Origin: Myxococcales bacterium
Lineage (GTDB): Bacteria; Myxococcota; Polyangia; Polyangiales; Polyangiaceae
NCBI GenBank assembly: GCA_003151595.1
Contig: PLXW01000102.1
Location: 43,272-107,271, forward strand
DNA: 64,000 nucleotides
Reading direction: 5' to 3'
Shown here: positions 1 to 9,188 of the stretch, piece by piece
Layout: each line of letters begins with the position of its first letter
Position numbering within the stretch: the first letter of the stretch is position 1
Position numbers and translations under genes: made by a program
The notes under the pieces: generated by a model
The model's database searches: none
What the model was told of the DNA's origin: nothing
The model's input: only the letters and a program-made list of their open reading frames with translations

Positions 1-2
1 AC

Positions 3-491
3 ACGGGGCCTCTGGCCGACGCGCTCGACATCCCGCCGCCGGGGCGGAACGCGCATCGGTTTCCGGAGCAGCAGAAGGCGCGCGTCATGGCCGTCGCCGA
101 GCAGTGGCTTCAAGACAACATGGGGTGGTTCTGGCCCAAGGGCACGAGGCCGGAAGCGCCCCAAGGTCTCGACCTCGGCCTCCTCACCGACGGCACGAAC
201 GAGAAGGCATCGCCCGCGCGGAAGTTCGCCGGGCAGTTCTTCCGGGCGAACGTCGCGCCGTGGCAGCGCTTCACGCTCGCCATCCCAGGCACCGAGAAGT
301 TCCGTCTGAAGCCTGACGCCTCGGGCTTCACCAACATGTTCCTCACCGGCGACTGGACCGATTACGGAATGAACGTGGGGTACATCGAAGGGGCCATCAC
401 CTCCGGCGTGCTCGCCGGGAACGCGGTCATCGCCAGCCTCGGCTGCGGCGAGCCGCGTCAGCTCGTGCTCCCGACCGACCTCGCACGATGA
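3..491 (+). CDS. FAD-dependent amine-oxidase-type oxidoreductase, C-terminal end (partial)
   Basis: The reading frame is open from the window edge and ends in TGA at 489-491, leaving about 162 residues; the start lies outside. The diagnostic part is the C-terminus, with FLTGDWTDYGMNVGYIEGA followed by SGVLAGNA. This is the usual FAD-closing motif of flavin amine oxidases and phytoene-desaturase-like enzymes (Gly-Asp-Trp, Asn, then IEGA and SG). The Rossmann dinucleotide-binding N-terminus is missing, so the substrate cannot be guessed; desaturase, dehydroxylase and amine oxidase are all possible. Its stop overlaps the ATG of the next gene by four bases (ATGA), so the two are probably translated together. 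Family call fairly sure, substrate unknown. Confidence 0.75.
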   Translation, partial: TGPLADALDIPPPGRNAHRFPEQQKARVMAVAEQWLQDNMGWFWPKGTRPEAPQGLDLGLLTDGTNEKASPARKFAGQFFRANVAPWQRFTLAIPGTEKFRLKPDASGFTNMFLTGDWTDYGMNVGYIEGAITSGVLAGNAVIASLGCGEPRQLVLPTDLAR

Positions 492-3400
492 CGCCAGCGC
501 GCGAGCTCATCGCCGAGAGAGCGCACGCGAACGTCTACGCTTGGAGTGGACCCGAGGGGCGGCTCGTCATGAAGGTGCTCCACGCGACGAGCCCGTCGCC
601 GCGTGAGCTCCTCGGGTTCGACAACGCGCTCGCCGTGACCACCGTGCTCGAGGGGCTGGGCGGCGTCGCGTCAGCGATCCGCAAAGAGCGCGTCGAAGGG
701 AGGCACGCGCTGCTTCTCCGCTACGCGCCCGGCGAGCCGCTCGATAGGTGGGCCGCGCGAATCGGCCGCGCCCCGGGACGCATCGCGCGCGCCGCGGTCG
801 CCATCGCCCGCACGTTGGGCGAGATGCACGAGCGCGGCGTCGTGCACAAAGACGTAAAGCCGAGCCACATCGTGTTCGACGAAGCTTCGGCGCGCGCGAC
901 GCTCCTCGACTTCGCGATCGCCGCGCGCGTCGATCACGTGTCGCCCGAAGCCGCGACCCCCGACGCGCTCGAAGGGACGCTGGCGTACATGTCCCCGGAG
1001 CAGACGGGGCGCGTGAACCGCGTCGTCGACTACCGGACCGATCTCTACTCGCTCGGCGCGACGATCTACGAGCTGCTCCTGGGGCGCCCGCCGTTCGAAG
1101 CGCAAGACGCGGGCGAGCTCGTTCACTGCCACATCGCGCGCACGCCGCTCTCGCCGCAGACGATCGATCCGCGCATCCCGCCGGCGCTCTCCGACATCGT
1201 GTTGCGCCTCCTCTCGAAGAGCCCCGAGGAGCGGTACAAAGGCGCGGTCGGCCTAGCGCACGATCTCGAGCGATGCGCGAACGCGATCGACGCCACCGGC
1301 CGCGCCCCCCGCTTCTCGCTCGGCGCGCGCGACTTCTCCGAGCGCCTCCACGTCGAGCCAAAGCTGTACGGCCGCGAGCGCGAGCTGGCCGCGATGACCC
1401 GCGCGTTCGAAGGGGCATGCGAAGGGCGCGTCGTGTGGATCCTCCTCGCGGGCGAGCCCGGCGCCGGCAAATCGTCACTCGCCGACGAGCTTCGCGGTCC
1501 GGTCGCGGCGAAGCGCGGCGTGTTCGCGCAAGGGAAGTTCGAGCAGCTTCAACGGAGCACGCCGTACTTCGGGCTCGGGCGCGCGCTCGGGCACGTGACG
1601 ACGTCGATCCTCACGCAAGACGAGTCGACGCTCGCCGCGACACGCGCGCGCATCGCCGGCGCCGTGGGCAACCGAGGCAAGGCGCTGGCGACGATCGTCC
1701 CGAACCTCGAGCTTCTCTTGGGGCCGCTGCCTGAGCCTCCGGCGCTCGGCGGCGCCGAAGCGCAGCGGCGCCTTCACTATGTCGCGCGGAGCTTTCTGCA
1801 CGCCTGCGCGACAGCGAGCTCGCCGCTCGTGCTCGTCCTCGACGACTTGCAGTGGGCCGATCCAGCATCGCTCGCGCTCGTCGAACAGATCGTGACCGAC
1901 CGCGAGGGCGCGCACCTCACGCTGGTCGGCACGTACCGGCCGGGCGAGGTCGATGCCGAGCACCCGCTCACCGCGCTCCTCGCGGCCACGCACGCGAACC
2001 CACCGCTGGTGCTCGACGTCCCCGCTCTTTCGCCGGGCGACGTGCTTGCGCTCGTCGCCGACACGCTCCACGCGACGCACGACGAAGCGCGCGACCTCGC
2101 GTCGCTCGTGTCGTCGCGCACCGCGGGCAATCCGTTCTTCGTGCGCCAGTTCCTGCGCGCGCTCTGGGAGAAAGGCGCGCTGTCGTTCGACGGCGCGAAG
2201 GAGCGCTGGACGTGGAGCCTCGATCGCGCGCGTGCGCTCGGCATCACCGGCAACGTCGTTGCCTTGATGACGTCGCGAATCCAGGCGCTCCCCGAAGAAG
2301 CGCAGCACGTGCTCCGCTTTGCGGCGTGCGTCGGAGGGCGCTTCGACATCGCCACGCTGGCGCACGTGAGCGGGCTGCCCGTCGCAAGAGCGGCGGCTGA
2401 CGCGTGGGCGTCGGTGCGCGAAGGGCTCCTCGTCCCCTTCGGCGACGCCTACCGGATCGCCGCCGCCACCGAGCCGACGACCGCCGCCGCCGAGTACTCG
2501 TTCGTTCACGACCGCGTTCAACAAGCGGCCTACGCGCTCACGGGCGAGCAAGAACGCAAAGCGATCCACCACGAGATCGGCCGCCTCCTCCACACGCGCG
2601 CGCGCCCCGACGACGACGGCGAGTCGCTCTTCGACGTCGTTCGCCACCTGAACCTCGCGGGCGACGTCGTGAAGGACGCGCGCGAGCGACGCGATCTCGC
2701 CGCGCTGAACCTCGCCGCCGGCCGAAGAGCGCGCGCGTCGGCGGCGTACGTGCAGGCCGCTTCGTACTTCCGCGCCGGCATCGCTCTCCTCACCGACGAC
2801 GCTTGGACGCGCGACTACGATCTCGCCATCGCGCTCTTCGCCGAAGCCTCCGACGCGGCATACCTCGCCGGCGACTACGACGAAGCCGTCCGCACCTGCC
2901 GCATCGCCGTCGAGTGCGGCAAGAGCCCGCTCGACAAGGTCAAAGCGTTCGACTCCCTCGTCATGACGGCCATGGCGCGCGACGATCTCGCCGGCGCGAT
3001 CGACGCCGGCATCGCCGCCCTGCGCGAGCTCGGCGTCCACTTCCCCGCGGCCCCCAAGACACCGCACATCATCTTCGCGCTCCTGCGCACCAAGATGGCG
3101 CTCGCCGGACGCCCGACGGAGTCGCTCGCCGATCTCCCGCCGATGACCGACGCCAGCGTCATCGCCGCCATGCGCCTCATCGAGCGGATGATCCCCGCGG
3201 CCTTCCGATCGGGGAGCAAGCTGTTCCCGCTCTTCGTCTTCCGCTTGGTGAACCTGTCGCTCACGCACGGCAACATGCCCGTCTCGTGCTTCGCGTACGC
3301 CGCCTACGCCATCACGCTGTGCGGCGTGCTCGGCGACTACGAAGGGGGCTACCGCTTCGGCCAACTGAGCCTCGCGCTGGTCGAGAAGCTCGGCGCCGAG

Positions 3401-5752
3401 TCGTTCCGGCCGGGAGTCCTCTTCATCTTCAACAACTTCGTCCGCCATTGGAAAGAGCCGCTCCGCGCGAGCCTCGACGGCTTGGCGTCGGCCACACGCG
3501 CGGGGCTCGAGACGGGGAATCTCTTCGAAGCCGTGTGGGCGTGTTTCTACCGAACCCTGTGGTCGTTCGAGACGGGCGCAGAGCTCTCGGCCGTCGAGCG
3601 CGATCTCGAAGACCATGCGGCGCTCTTCGCCCAAGACAAAGGCGCGAAGAACCTCTCGTCTCTCGTGCGGCAAGTCGTGCACGACCTGGCGACGCCGCGC
3701 ACGCCGCTTCGATTCTTCGCCGGCCCGCACTACGACGAGTCGTCGGCGCACGAGCGCTTCGCCACTTCGTCGGACGCCACCGAGGTCGCCGCGTTCCACG
3801 TGCTCGGCCTCGAGCTCGCGCTCCTCTTCGGCGACACGAAGCGCGCGGTCGAGAGCGCAGACCACGCCGCACGCTACGCCGAGGCGATCACGGGGCTGCC
3901 CTACGTTCCGCTCCTTCTCTACTTGGGCGCGCTCGCGCGTCTCGCGCACTATCGCCAGACGAACGATCCCGCGCTCCTCCAGAGCGCGCGAAAGAGCGCG
4001 ACGAAGCTCCGTGCGCTGGCGTCGTCGTCGCCCGGTCATCACGCGCACCGCGCGCTCCTCGTCGACGCCGAGATCGCGCGCGCCCTTGGGCGCTCCGACA
4101 CGCACGACCGCTACGACAAGGCCATCCGCGCCGCACGTGCCGCGGGCGTCCTTCGCGACGAAGCATTGGCGTGCGAGCTCGCGTCGGCGCACCACGCCGA
4201 GCGAGGCAACGAGGTCCTGGCGCAAGCGCTCTTCGGCCACGCCGTCACCGCGTACCGGCAGTGGGGCGCGCGCGCGAAGGTGCAACAGATGCTCGGCGCG
4301 ACCGCCGGCGCGCGCGACCACGCGAGCGCGGCGGAAGCGCAGGGCGGCAGCGCGATCGATCTCGAGTCGCTCATGAAGGCCTCGTCGGCCGTCACGTCCG
4401 AGCTCGTCCTCTCGCGTCTTCTCGGCCGACTCATCGCCCTCGCCATCGAGAACGCGGGGGCCGAGACCGGCGCGCTCATTCTCGCGCACGACGGCCAGCT
4501 CACGGTCGAAGCCATGGGCACGACGTCCGGCGAGCCGCAGATCGCGCGCGCGGCGTTGGGCGCAGTGCACGGCGTCTCCGAAGCCATCGTCCGCTACGTC
4601 GTGCGCACCGGCGAGCACGTCGTCCTCGAAGACGCGAGCGCCGAGGGACCGTTCCGCGATCACGCCGACATCACGGCCCGCAAAGTCCGCTCGGTCCTGT
4701 GCGCCCCCATCAAGCTCCAAGGCGCGCTCACGGGCATCGTCTACCTCGAGAACAACCTCACGCCGCGCGCCTTCACGCGCGATCGCATCGAGCTCCTCGG
4801 GCTCCTCGCCGCGCAAGCCGCCATCGGCCTCGAGAACGCGCGCCTGTTCGACAACCTGGAGCGCGCGCTCGCCGCGCAGGTCGAGCTCACCGACGCCCAC
4901 CGCCGCTTCGTCCCCGACGAGTTCCTTCAGAGCCTCGGACGCGGACGCATCGTCGACGTGAAGCTCGGCGACAGCGTCTCCAAGGAGATGACCGTCCTCT
5001 TCTCCGACATCCGGGCCTTCACGTCGCACGTCGAAGGGATGAAGCCCGAAGAGAACATCGACTTCATCAACGAGTACCTCCGCCACATGGAGCCGGCGAT
5101 CGTGCGCCAAGGGGGGTTCGTCGACAGCTACATCGGCGACGCCATCATGGCCCTCTTCGACGGCGAGACCGATCGCGCGGTGGCCGCCTCCATCGACATG
5201 CTCCGCGCGCTCGCCACGCTCAACGCCGAGCGGACCAAGCGCGGAAAGAGATCGATCGCGATCGGCATCGGCATCAACGCCGGACCGCTCACGCTGGGGA
5301 CGATCGGCGGAGGCAACCGCATCAAGTGCGGCGTCATCGGCGACACGGTCAACCTCGCCGCGCGGGTCGAGACGCTCACCAAGACGTACCGTGTCCCGCT
5401 GCTGGCGAGCGAGCACGTGCTCCGCCGACTCCGCGACCCGTCCGCGCACGACGTTCGCGTCGTCGATCGCGTGCGCGTCGTCGGAAAAGTCGAGCCCGTG
5501 ACCCTCCACGAGATCTACGACGCCGACCCGCTGGCCCTCCGCGACGCCAAGCGCGCCATCGACGCCCGCTGGAACGCAGCGCTCGCGCAGTACTACGCGC
5601 GCGATTTCGAAGGGGCCACGGTCGCACTCGAGGCGTGCGCGACGGCGGTGCCCGACGACGTCGTGGTTCGCGCGTTCGTCGAGCGCAACCGTAGGCACCT
5701 CGCCGGCGGTGTGCCGGCCGATTGGAACGGCGTGGAAGACACCAAGAAGTGA
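488..5752 (+). CDS. Multidomain signalling protein: Ser/Thr kinase - AAA ATPase - GAF - class III nucleotide cyclase
   Basis: A 1754-residue cytoplasmic signalling protein. Residues ~10-265 are a protein kinase domain (VMKVL lysine, catalytic loop HKDVKPSH, LLDFAIA). Residues ~295-600 are an AAA_16-type ATPase (Walker A GEPGAGKSS near 322, Walker B LVLVLDDLQWAD near 448). A long helical TPR-like region follows. A GAF domain lies at ~1293-1450 and a class III cyclase at ~1495-1680, with metal-binding Asp in LFSDIRAF and in YIGDAIMALF, and the N-x3-R pair in VNLAAR. The architecture matches the large PknB-type trifunctional kinases, with a cyclase in place of the histidine kinase. Oddities: the kinase Asn of HRDxKPxN is His and DFG is DFA, so kinase activity is doubtful. 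The cyclase residue that usually specifies the base is Gly (IKCGVIGD), so cAMP versus cGMP is unclear. The next gene encodes cyclic-nucleotide-binding domains, a likely reader of its product. Confidence 0.9.
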   Translation: MTPARELIAERAHANVYAWSGPEGRLVMKVLHATSPSPRELLGFDNALAVTTVLEGLGGVASAIRKERVEGRHALLLRYAPGEPLDRWAARIGRAPGRIARAAVAIARTLGEMHERGVVHKDVKPSHIVFDEASARATLLDFAIAARVDHVSPEAATPDALEGTLAYMSPEQTGRVNRVVDYRTDLYSLGATIYELLLGRPPFEAQDAGELVHCHIARTPLSPQTIDPRIPPALSDIVLRLLSKSPEERYKGAVGLAHDLERCANAIDATGRAPRFSLGARDFSERLHVEPKLYGRERELAAMTRAFEGACEGRVVWILLAGEPGAGKSSLADELRGPVAAKRGVFAQGKFEQLQRSTPYFGLGRALGHVTTSILTQDESTLAATRARIAGAVGNRGKALATIVPNLELLLGPLPEPPALGGAEAQRRLHYVARSFLHACATASSPLVLVLDDLQWADPASLALVEQIVTDREGAHLTLVGTYRPGEVDAEHPLTALLAATHANPPLVLDVPALSPGDVLALVADTLHATHDEARDLASLVSSRTAGNPFFVRQFLRALWEKGALSFDGAKERWTWSLDRARALGITGNVVALMTSRIQALPEEAQHVLRFAACVGGRFDIATLAHVSGLPVARAAADAWASVREGLLVPFGDAYRIAAATEPTTAAAEYSFVHDRVQQAAYALTGEQERKAIHHEIGRLLHTRARPDDDGESLFDVVRHLNLAGDVVKDARERRDLAALNLAAGRRARASAAYVQAASYFRAGIALLTDDAWTRDYDLAIALFAEASDAAYLAGDYDEAVRTCRIAVECGKSPLDKVKAFDSLVMTAMARDDLAGAIDAGIAALRELGVHFPAAPKTPHIIFALLRTKMALAGRPTESLADLPPMTDASVIAAMRLIERMIPAAFRSGSKLFPLFVFRLVNLSLTHGNMPVSCFAYAAYAITLCGVLGDYEGGYRFGQLSLALVEKLGAESFRPGVLFIFNNFVRHWKEPLRASLDGLASATRAGLETGNLFEAVWACFYRTLWSFETGAELSAVERDLEDHAALFAQDKGAKNLSSLVRQVVHDLATPRTPLRFFAGPHYDESSAHERFATSSDATEVAAFHVLGLELALLFGDTKRAVESADHAARYAEAITGLPYVPLLLYLGALARLAHYRQTNDPALLQSARKSATKLRALASSSPGHHAHRALLVDAEIARALGRSDTHDRYDKAIRAARAAGVLRDEALACELASAHHAERGNEVLAQALFGHAVTAYRQWGARAKVQQMLGATAGARDHASAAEAQGGSAIDLESLMKASSAVTSELVLSRLLGRLIALAIENAGAETGALILAHDGQLTVEAMGTTSGEPQIARAALGAVHGVSEAIVRYVVRTGEHVVLEDASAEGPFRDHADITARKVRSVLCAPIKLQGALTGIVYLENNLTPRAFTRDRIELLGLLAAQAAIGLENARLFDNLERALAAQVELTDAHRRFVPDEFLQSLGRGRIVDVKLGDSVSKEMTVLFSDIRAFTSHVEGMKPEENIDFINEYLRHMEPAIVRQGGFVDSYIGDAIMALFDGETDRAVAASIDMLRALATLNAERTKRGKRSIAIGIGINAGPLTLGTIGGGNRIKCGVIGDTVNLAARVETLTKTYRVPLLASEHVLRRLRDPSAHDVRVVDRVRVVGKVEPVTLHEIYDADPLALRDAKRAIDARWNAALAQYYARDFEGATVALEACATAVPDDVVVRAFVERNRRHLAGGVPADWNGVEDTKK

Positions 5753-5801
5753 GGCGCCTGCTTTCCGGAGCAGCGCGCCCGAGTCTCGCTTACCCTGACG
5801 G

Positions 5802-6905
5802 GTGATGAACGGCGATAGCGCGCCCCCGCCCAAATCGGTCCCGATCGAAGCGAGGCGTCGCGCCGCCGACGTGCTCGCGCAGAGCGGGCGGACGGACGAA
5901 GCGGTCGCGCAGTACCTCGAGCTGGTGCACGAGTACGTGCGCCGCGGGCGTCTCTCGCGCGCCGTCAGCGTCGTCCAGGCGCTCCTCGCGCTCGACGACA
6001 GTCGCAGCGCGACACAGATCGCGGTCAGCGCTCTCTTCGCCGCCCCCACCGAGTCGAGCACGGCGAGCCTCGACGAGCTCGCCCGCACCCCGATCTTCGC
6101 GGGGCTCCCGCGTGAAGCGTTCGAGTCGGTCTTGGCGACGCTCGGCCGCCGGACCGTCCCCGAGGGCGAGGTCATCGTTCGCGAAGGGGAGCGCGGCGAC
6201 GCCATGTTCGTGATCGTCGAGGGGCTCGTGCAAATCGTCCGTCGCTCCCCGATCGGCTTTTCGCGCGTCGTCGACGAAATGGGCGAAGGGGACTTCTTCG
6301 GCGAGATGGCGCTGGTGTCGCACGCGCCTCGCCTCGCCACCGTCATCGCCGAAACCGAGTGCGAGCTGCTCGAGCTGGATCGCGCCCGCTTCGAGAGCCT
6401 CACGCAGGCGCACCCCAGCATCCGCAACGTCGCCGAGCGCTTCTACAAGGCTCGCCTCTTGTCGAACCTCCTCCGCGCGAGCCCGCTCTTCAGCCTCCTC
6501 CCGGAAGACGCGCGCGCTCGCCTGGTCGATGTCTTCGCGCTCCAATCGCACCCCGAGGGGTTCGTCTTTCTCGAGATGGGAAAGCCGGGCAAGGGGCTCT
6601 TCGTTCTTCTTCGCGGCGAGTGCGGCGTGTTCCATCACCGCGACGACGGGAGCGAGACCGCGCACCCTTCGATGAAAGAGGGGGACGTGTTCGGCGAGCT
6701 GTCGTTGCTCCACGACGGCGTCGCCACGGCCACGGTGCGCGCGCTCACGCCGTGCGTCGTCCTCGAGCTGCGGCGCGAATGCTTCGACGAAGTGATCCTG
6801 TCGCACCCAGAGGTGCGCGAGCGCATCTATGCCATCGCCGGTGCGCGCTCGCAGCGGACGCGCGATCTCATCGCGCTCGAAGCGCCCGAGAAGCACATCG
6901 TCTGA
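5802..6905 (+). CDS. Protein with two cyclic-nucleotide-binding domains
   Basis: 367 residues with no signal peptide or membrane segment. The N-terminal ~80 residues look helical, TPR-like (RAADVLAQSGRTDEAVAQYLE). They are followed by two cNMP-binding folds. The first (~90-215) has IVREGERGDAMFVIVEG and the phosphate-binding cassette GDFFGEMALVSHAPRLA. The second (~220-345) has KEGDVFGELSLLHDGVATA. The cassette of domain 1 has FGEMAL and an Arg close to the canonical RxA position; domain 2 has V-A-T-A in place of RxA and may not bind nucleotide. No DNA-binding or enzymatic domain is visible, so it is probably a scaffold or regulatory subunit. It lies 49 bases after the cyclase gene on the same strand. 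Start: GTG at 5802 or the following ATG at 5805; either is possible. Confidence 0.85.
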   Translation: MMNGDSAPPPKSVPIEARRRAADVLAQSGRTDEAVAQYLELVHEYVRRGRLSRAVSVVQALLALDDSRSATQIAVSALFAAPTESSTASLDELARTPIFAGLPREAFESVLATLGRRTVPEGEVIVREGERGDAMFVIVEGLVQIVRRSPIGFSRVVDEMGEGDFFGEMALVSHAPRLATVIAETECELLELDRARFESLTQAHPSIRNVAERFYKARLLSNLLRASPLFSLLPEDARARLVDVFALQSHPEGFVFLEMGKPGKGLFVLLRGECGVFHHRDDGSETAHPSMKEGDVFGELSLLHDGVATATVRALTPCVVLELRRECFDEVILSHPEVRERIYAIAGARSQRTRDLIALEAPEKHIV

Positions 6906-6947
6906 CGGACGCGCGCCGCGCGCTCACGTGCGAAGTCACTGGCGAAG

Positions 6948-8348
6948 TTACCCGGCGCGTTCCTCGAGCTCTCGGAACCGCTCGACGAGCGTCTTCAACA
7001 ACGGCACGAGCCACGACTCGGAGTGAACCTCGCGCGCCAGCGCCTCGGGGGTCACCACGATCGCCGTGACGTCTTCGAGCGCGACGACGCTCGCGCTTCG
7101 CGGACGCTTCGAGAGCAGCGCCATCTCCCCGAACACGTCGCCCGCCGCCATCTCGCGGAGCGAACGTCGGTCCGCGCCACTCCCTCGGTACGCCTCGCAC
7201 CGTCCGCGCGTGAGAATGTACGCGGCGTCCGGCGGATCCCCTTCGCGCAAGATGACGGTCCCCGCGGGGAAGCTCTGCGTCCCGAGCGAAAGCCCGCCGC
7301 GTAGCGCCCGCTCGACGTCGCGCTTCAAGGAATCGACGCTCGCGTAACGATCCTCGCGCGCGCGCGCGAGCGCCTTCATCGCGATCGTGCAGAGCGCGGG
7401 CGACAGCGTGCGCGCCGGCGCGACGTCGCTCGGATGCGGCACGAGCCCCTTGCGCGCGAGATCGACGGTCATGGAGCTCCCCTTCGAGTGGTACGGCGCG
7501 CTCCCGGTGAGAATGTGGAACAGCATGCCGCCGAGCGCGAAGACGTCGGTACGCGCGTCGATCTCGGCGGTGATCCCCCACGCCTGCTCCGGCGCCATGT
7601 ACTGGTACGTGCCGACGACCGCTCCGTCGTCGCGCGTGTCCACCTGCACGTTCACGGGCGACGCGGCCGGGCGCTCGCCGAGGAGCTTCTCCTCCACGTT
7701 CCCCGTCGAGGGCGCAGCCTCCGCGGACGCAGGGACGACGCGCGCGATTCCCCAGTCCATCACGTAGACCTGCCCGTGCGTTCCGATCATCACGTTGTCG
7801 GGCTTGATGTCGCGATGAACGACCCCGCGGCTATGCGCGTACGCGATCGCGTCGCACACCTTGAGGAAGATCTGGAGCACGTCCCACAGCCCGGCCTCGG
7901 TACGCGCCGCGACGCGCTCGCGCGTGATGAGCTCCGTGAGCGTCACGCCGTCCACGAGCTTCATCGTGAAGTGCTTGGGCGACCCCTCGGGTGTGAGCTC
8001 CAGGTCGTAGACCGGGACGATGTTCGGGTGCTCGAGCTGCCCGGTGATCTGCGCCTCGGCGAGGAAGCGTCGCCGCGCCTGACCGTCGTCGATCAGCTCG
8101 CGGTCGAGCACCTTGAGCGCCGCGAAGCGCCGGATGTTTCGATCGAAGACGCGGTGCACCTCGCCCATCCCGCCGCGCCCGATGACCCCCTCGTCGTCGA
8201 TTCGCGGCCCGAGCGCGAGCAGCTCCCCGACCGGCTGGCTCGCGCGCGCCGCCGGAGTCTCGGCGCTCGTGCGATCGGCGGTCTTCGGAGGCGATCCCGT
8301 GCTGCCGCCACCGAGCTCGCTCGGCATGCGGAGGAGCCGTGGTTCCAC
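6948..8348 (-). CDS. Ser/Thr protein kinase with C-terminal cyclic-nucleotide-binding domain
   Basis: 466 residues. The kinase domain (~50-335) is complete: glycine loop GRGGMGEVHR, ALKVL lysine, catalytic loop VVHRDIKPDN, and DWG in place of DFG, a variant I recall as common in bacterial PknB-type kinases. The activation segment ends in GTYQYMAPEQ. The C-terminal ~115 residues are a cNMP-binding domain (ILREGDPPDAAYIL, then GDVFGEMALLSKRPRSASV, which has a full FGEMAL...RSA cassette). No transmembrane helix is visible, so it is a soluble, possibly cyclic-nucleotide-gated kinase, analogous in layout to PKG. It converges with the two-domain cNMP protein, 42 bases apart. The start is GTG at 8348; an ATG eight codons in (8327) is an alternative. 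Confidence 0.9.
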   Translation of the reverse strand: MEPRLLRMPSELGGGSTGSPPKTADRTSAETPAARASQPVGELLALGPRIDDEGVIGRGGMGEVHRVFDRNIRRFAALKVLDRELIDDGQARRRFLAEAQITGQLEHPNIVPVYDLELTPEGSPKHFTMKLVDGVTLTELITRERVAARTEAGLWDVLQIFLKVCDAIAYAHSRGVVHRDIKPDNVMIGTHGQVYVMDWGIARVVPASAEAAPSTGNVEEKLLGERPAASPVNVQVDTRDDGAVVGTYQYMAPEQAWGITAEIDARTDVFALGGMLFHILTGSAPYHSKGSSMTVDLARKGLVPHPSDVAPARTLSPALCTIAMKALARAREDRYASVDSLKRDVERALRGGLSLGTQSFPAGTVILREGDPPDAAYILTRGRCEAYRGSGADRRSLREMAAGDVFGEMALLSKRPRSASVVALEDVTAIVVTPEALAREVHSESWLVPLLKTLVERFRELEERAG

Positions 8349-8394
8349 GTCCGAGAAGTATCACGTCTCGCGTCGCGAGGGCCGCGCCCGCGCG

Positions 8395-8946
8395 CTACTT
8401 GCGGGACACGTGAGCCCGCTTCCGCGGCCTCGCCATCCGCCGCTGCGCCTCTTCATACGCGCGCTGCACCTCGCGAAACCCTTCCGCGCTCCCACCGCGA
8501 TCCGGATGCGTCTCCAGCGCCCGCGTCCGATACGCGCGTTTCAGCTCGCCCGCCGTGACCTGCGGCGTGACCCCGAGAATCGCCCACACCGACGCGCGCG
8601 GAACCTCTCCCGCGCCGGGCGCACGCGCCGCGCGCTTCGCTCCTGACTTCGCGTCGGGCGTCGCCGCGTCTTCGTCGCCGCTCTTCCTCTGCTTCCTAAA
8701 CGCCGCCTGTCCCACCAGCACCCGCGCCCACGCGCGCGCCCAACGCGGCTCGATCTCCACCAGGTGCGCCCCCGCGGCCCGCTCGGCCGCCGCCAGCGCT
8801 TCTTCACGCGTCCGCGCGCCGCCATGAAACGCGTCCGGCTTCCGGAACGGTTCCCGCGTCGGCGGCCCGGTCCACCACGCGGCCCACAAGAAACGGCGGC
8901 GCTTGGTGGAGGTGATGGAGCAGACCGCGGCGAAGAGCTCCGACAA
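8395..8946 (-). CDS. J-domain (DnaJ-like) co-chaperone
   Basis: 183 residues. The last ~65 are a J domain: WAILGVTP, then LKRAYRTRALETHPDRGG with the HPD signature at residues 147-149, and a final helix FREVQRAYEEAQRR. The first ~85 residues are unrecognised, with Trp/Arg-rich patches, followed by a charged Lys/Ala linker. There is no zinc-finger or C-terminal substrate-binding region, so this is a type III J-protein. A J domain stimulates the ATPase of an Hsp70 partner, and a short Hsp70 gene lies immediately upstream on the same strand, 242 bases away. The start is uncertain: the longest frame uses TTG at 8946 with only a weak purine stretch before it. Confidence 0.8.
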   Translation of the reverse strand: MSELFAAVCSITSTKRRRFLWAAWWTGPPTREPFRKPDAFHGGARTREEALAAAERAAGAHLVEIEPRWARAWARVLVGQAAFRKQRKSGDEDAATPDAKSGAKRAARAPGAGEVPRASVWAILGVTPQVTAGELKRAYRTRALETHPDRGGSAEGFREVQRAYEEAQRRMARPRKRAHVSRK

Positions 8947-8987
8947 ACTTCTTTCTTAGCGCAACGCCGGGCCTGCGGGTGCGAGGC

Positions 8988-9050
8988 TCAGGGCTTCGCC
9001 GAGTGCAGAACGATGATGATGCCAGCCTTGATGTTCGTCTTGGTCTTCAT
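8988..9050 (-). CDS. Candidate 20-residue peptide gene
   Basis: A short ORF in the gap between the Hsp70 and J-domain genes. It has ATG at 9050-9048, TGA at 8990-8988, and a GGAGA ribosome binding site at 9058-9062 with an ideal 7-base spacer. The peptide begins MKTKTNIKAGIIIV and ends HSAKP. From memory, short myxobacterial and cyanobacterial peptides of unknown function share an N-terminal KTNxKAG pattern, but I could not check this. Lys-rich N-terminus, then Ala-Gly-Ile-Ile-Ile-Val, no cysteine. It could be a peptide precursor, a small regulatory protein, or chance. It sits on the same strand as its neighbours. Confidence 0.45.
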   Translation of the reverse strand: MKTKTNIKAGIIIVLHSAKP

Positions 9051-9188
9051 GACGTGATCTCCGATCGCGTTTGGATCGCGTATTCATCGCGCGACATGCG
9101 CGACGCCTTACGAACTAGCAGTCACGCTTCGAGGCAGCATGTCGTCCGAACGGACGACTCTTCACGTTTCGCCGCGCGATTCGCGGAT

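Noticed and set aside
2404..5694. 1096-codon plus-strand frame inside the kinase-cyclase gene
   Set aside because: Arg-rich composition with no motif, second frame of a real gene.
1475..6427. Very long minus-strand open frame opposite the kinase-cyclase gene
   Set aside because: Arg/Glu-rich with no domain motifs; it is the antisense shadow of a GC-rich gene whose plus-strand motifs are clear.
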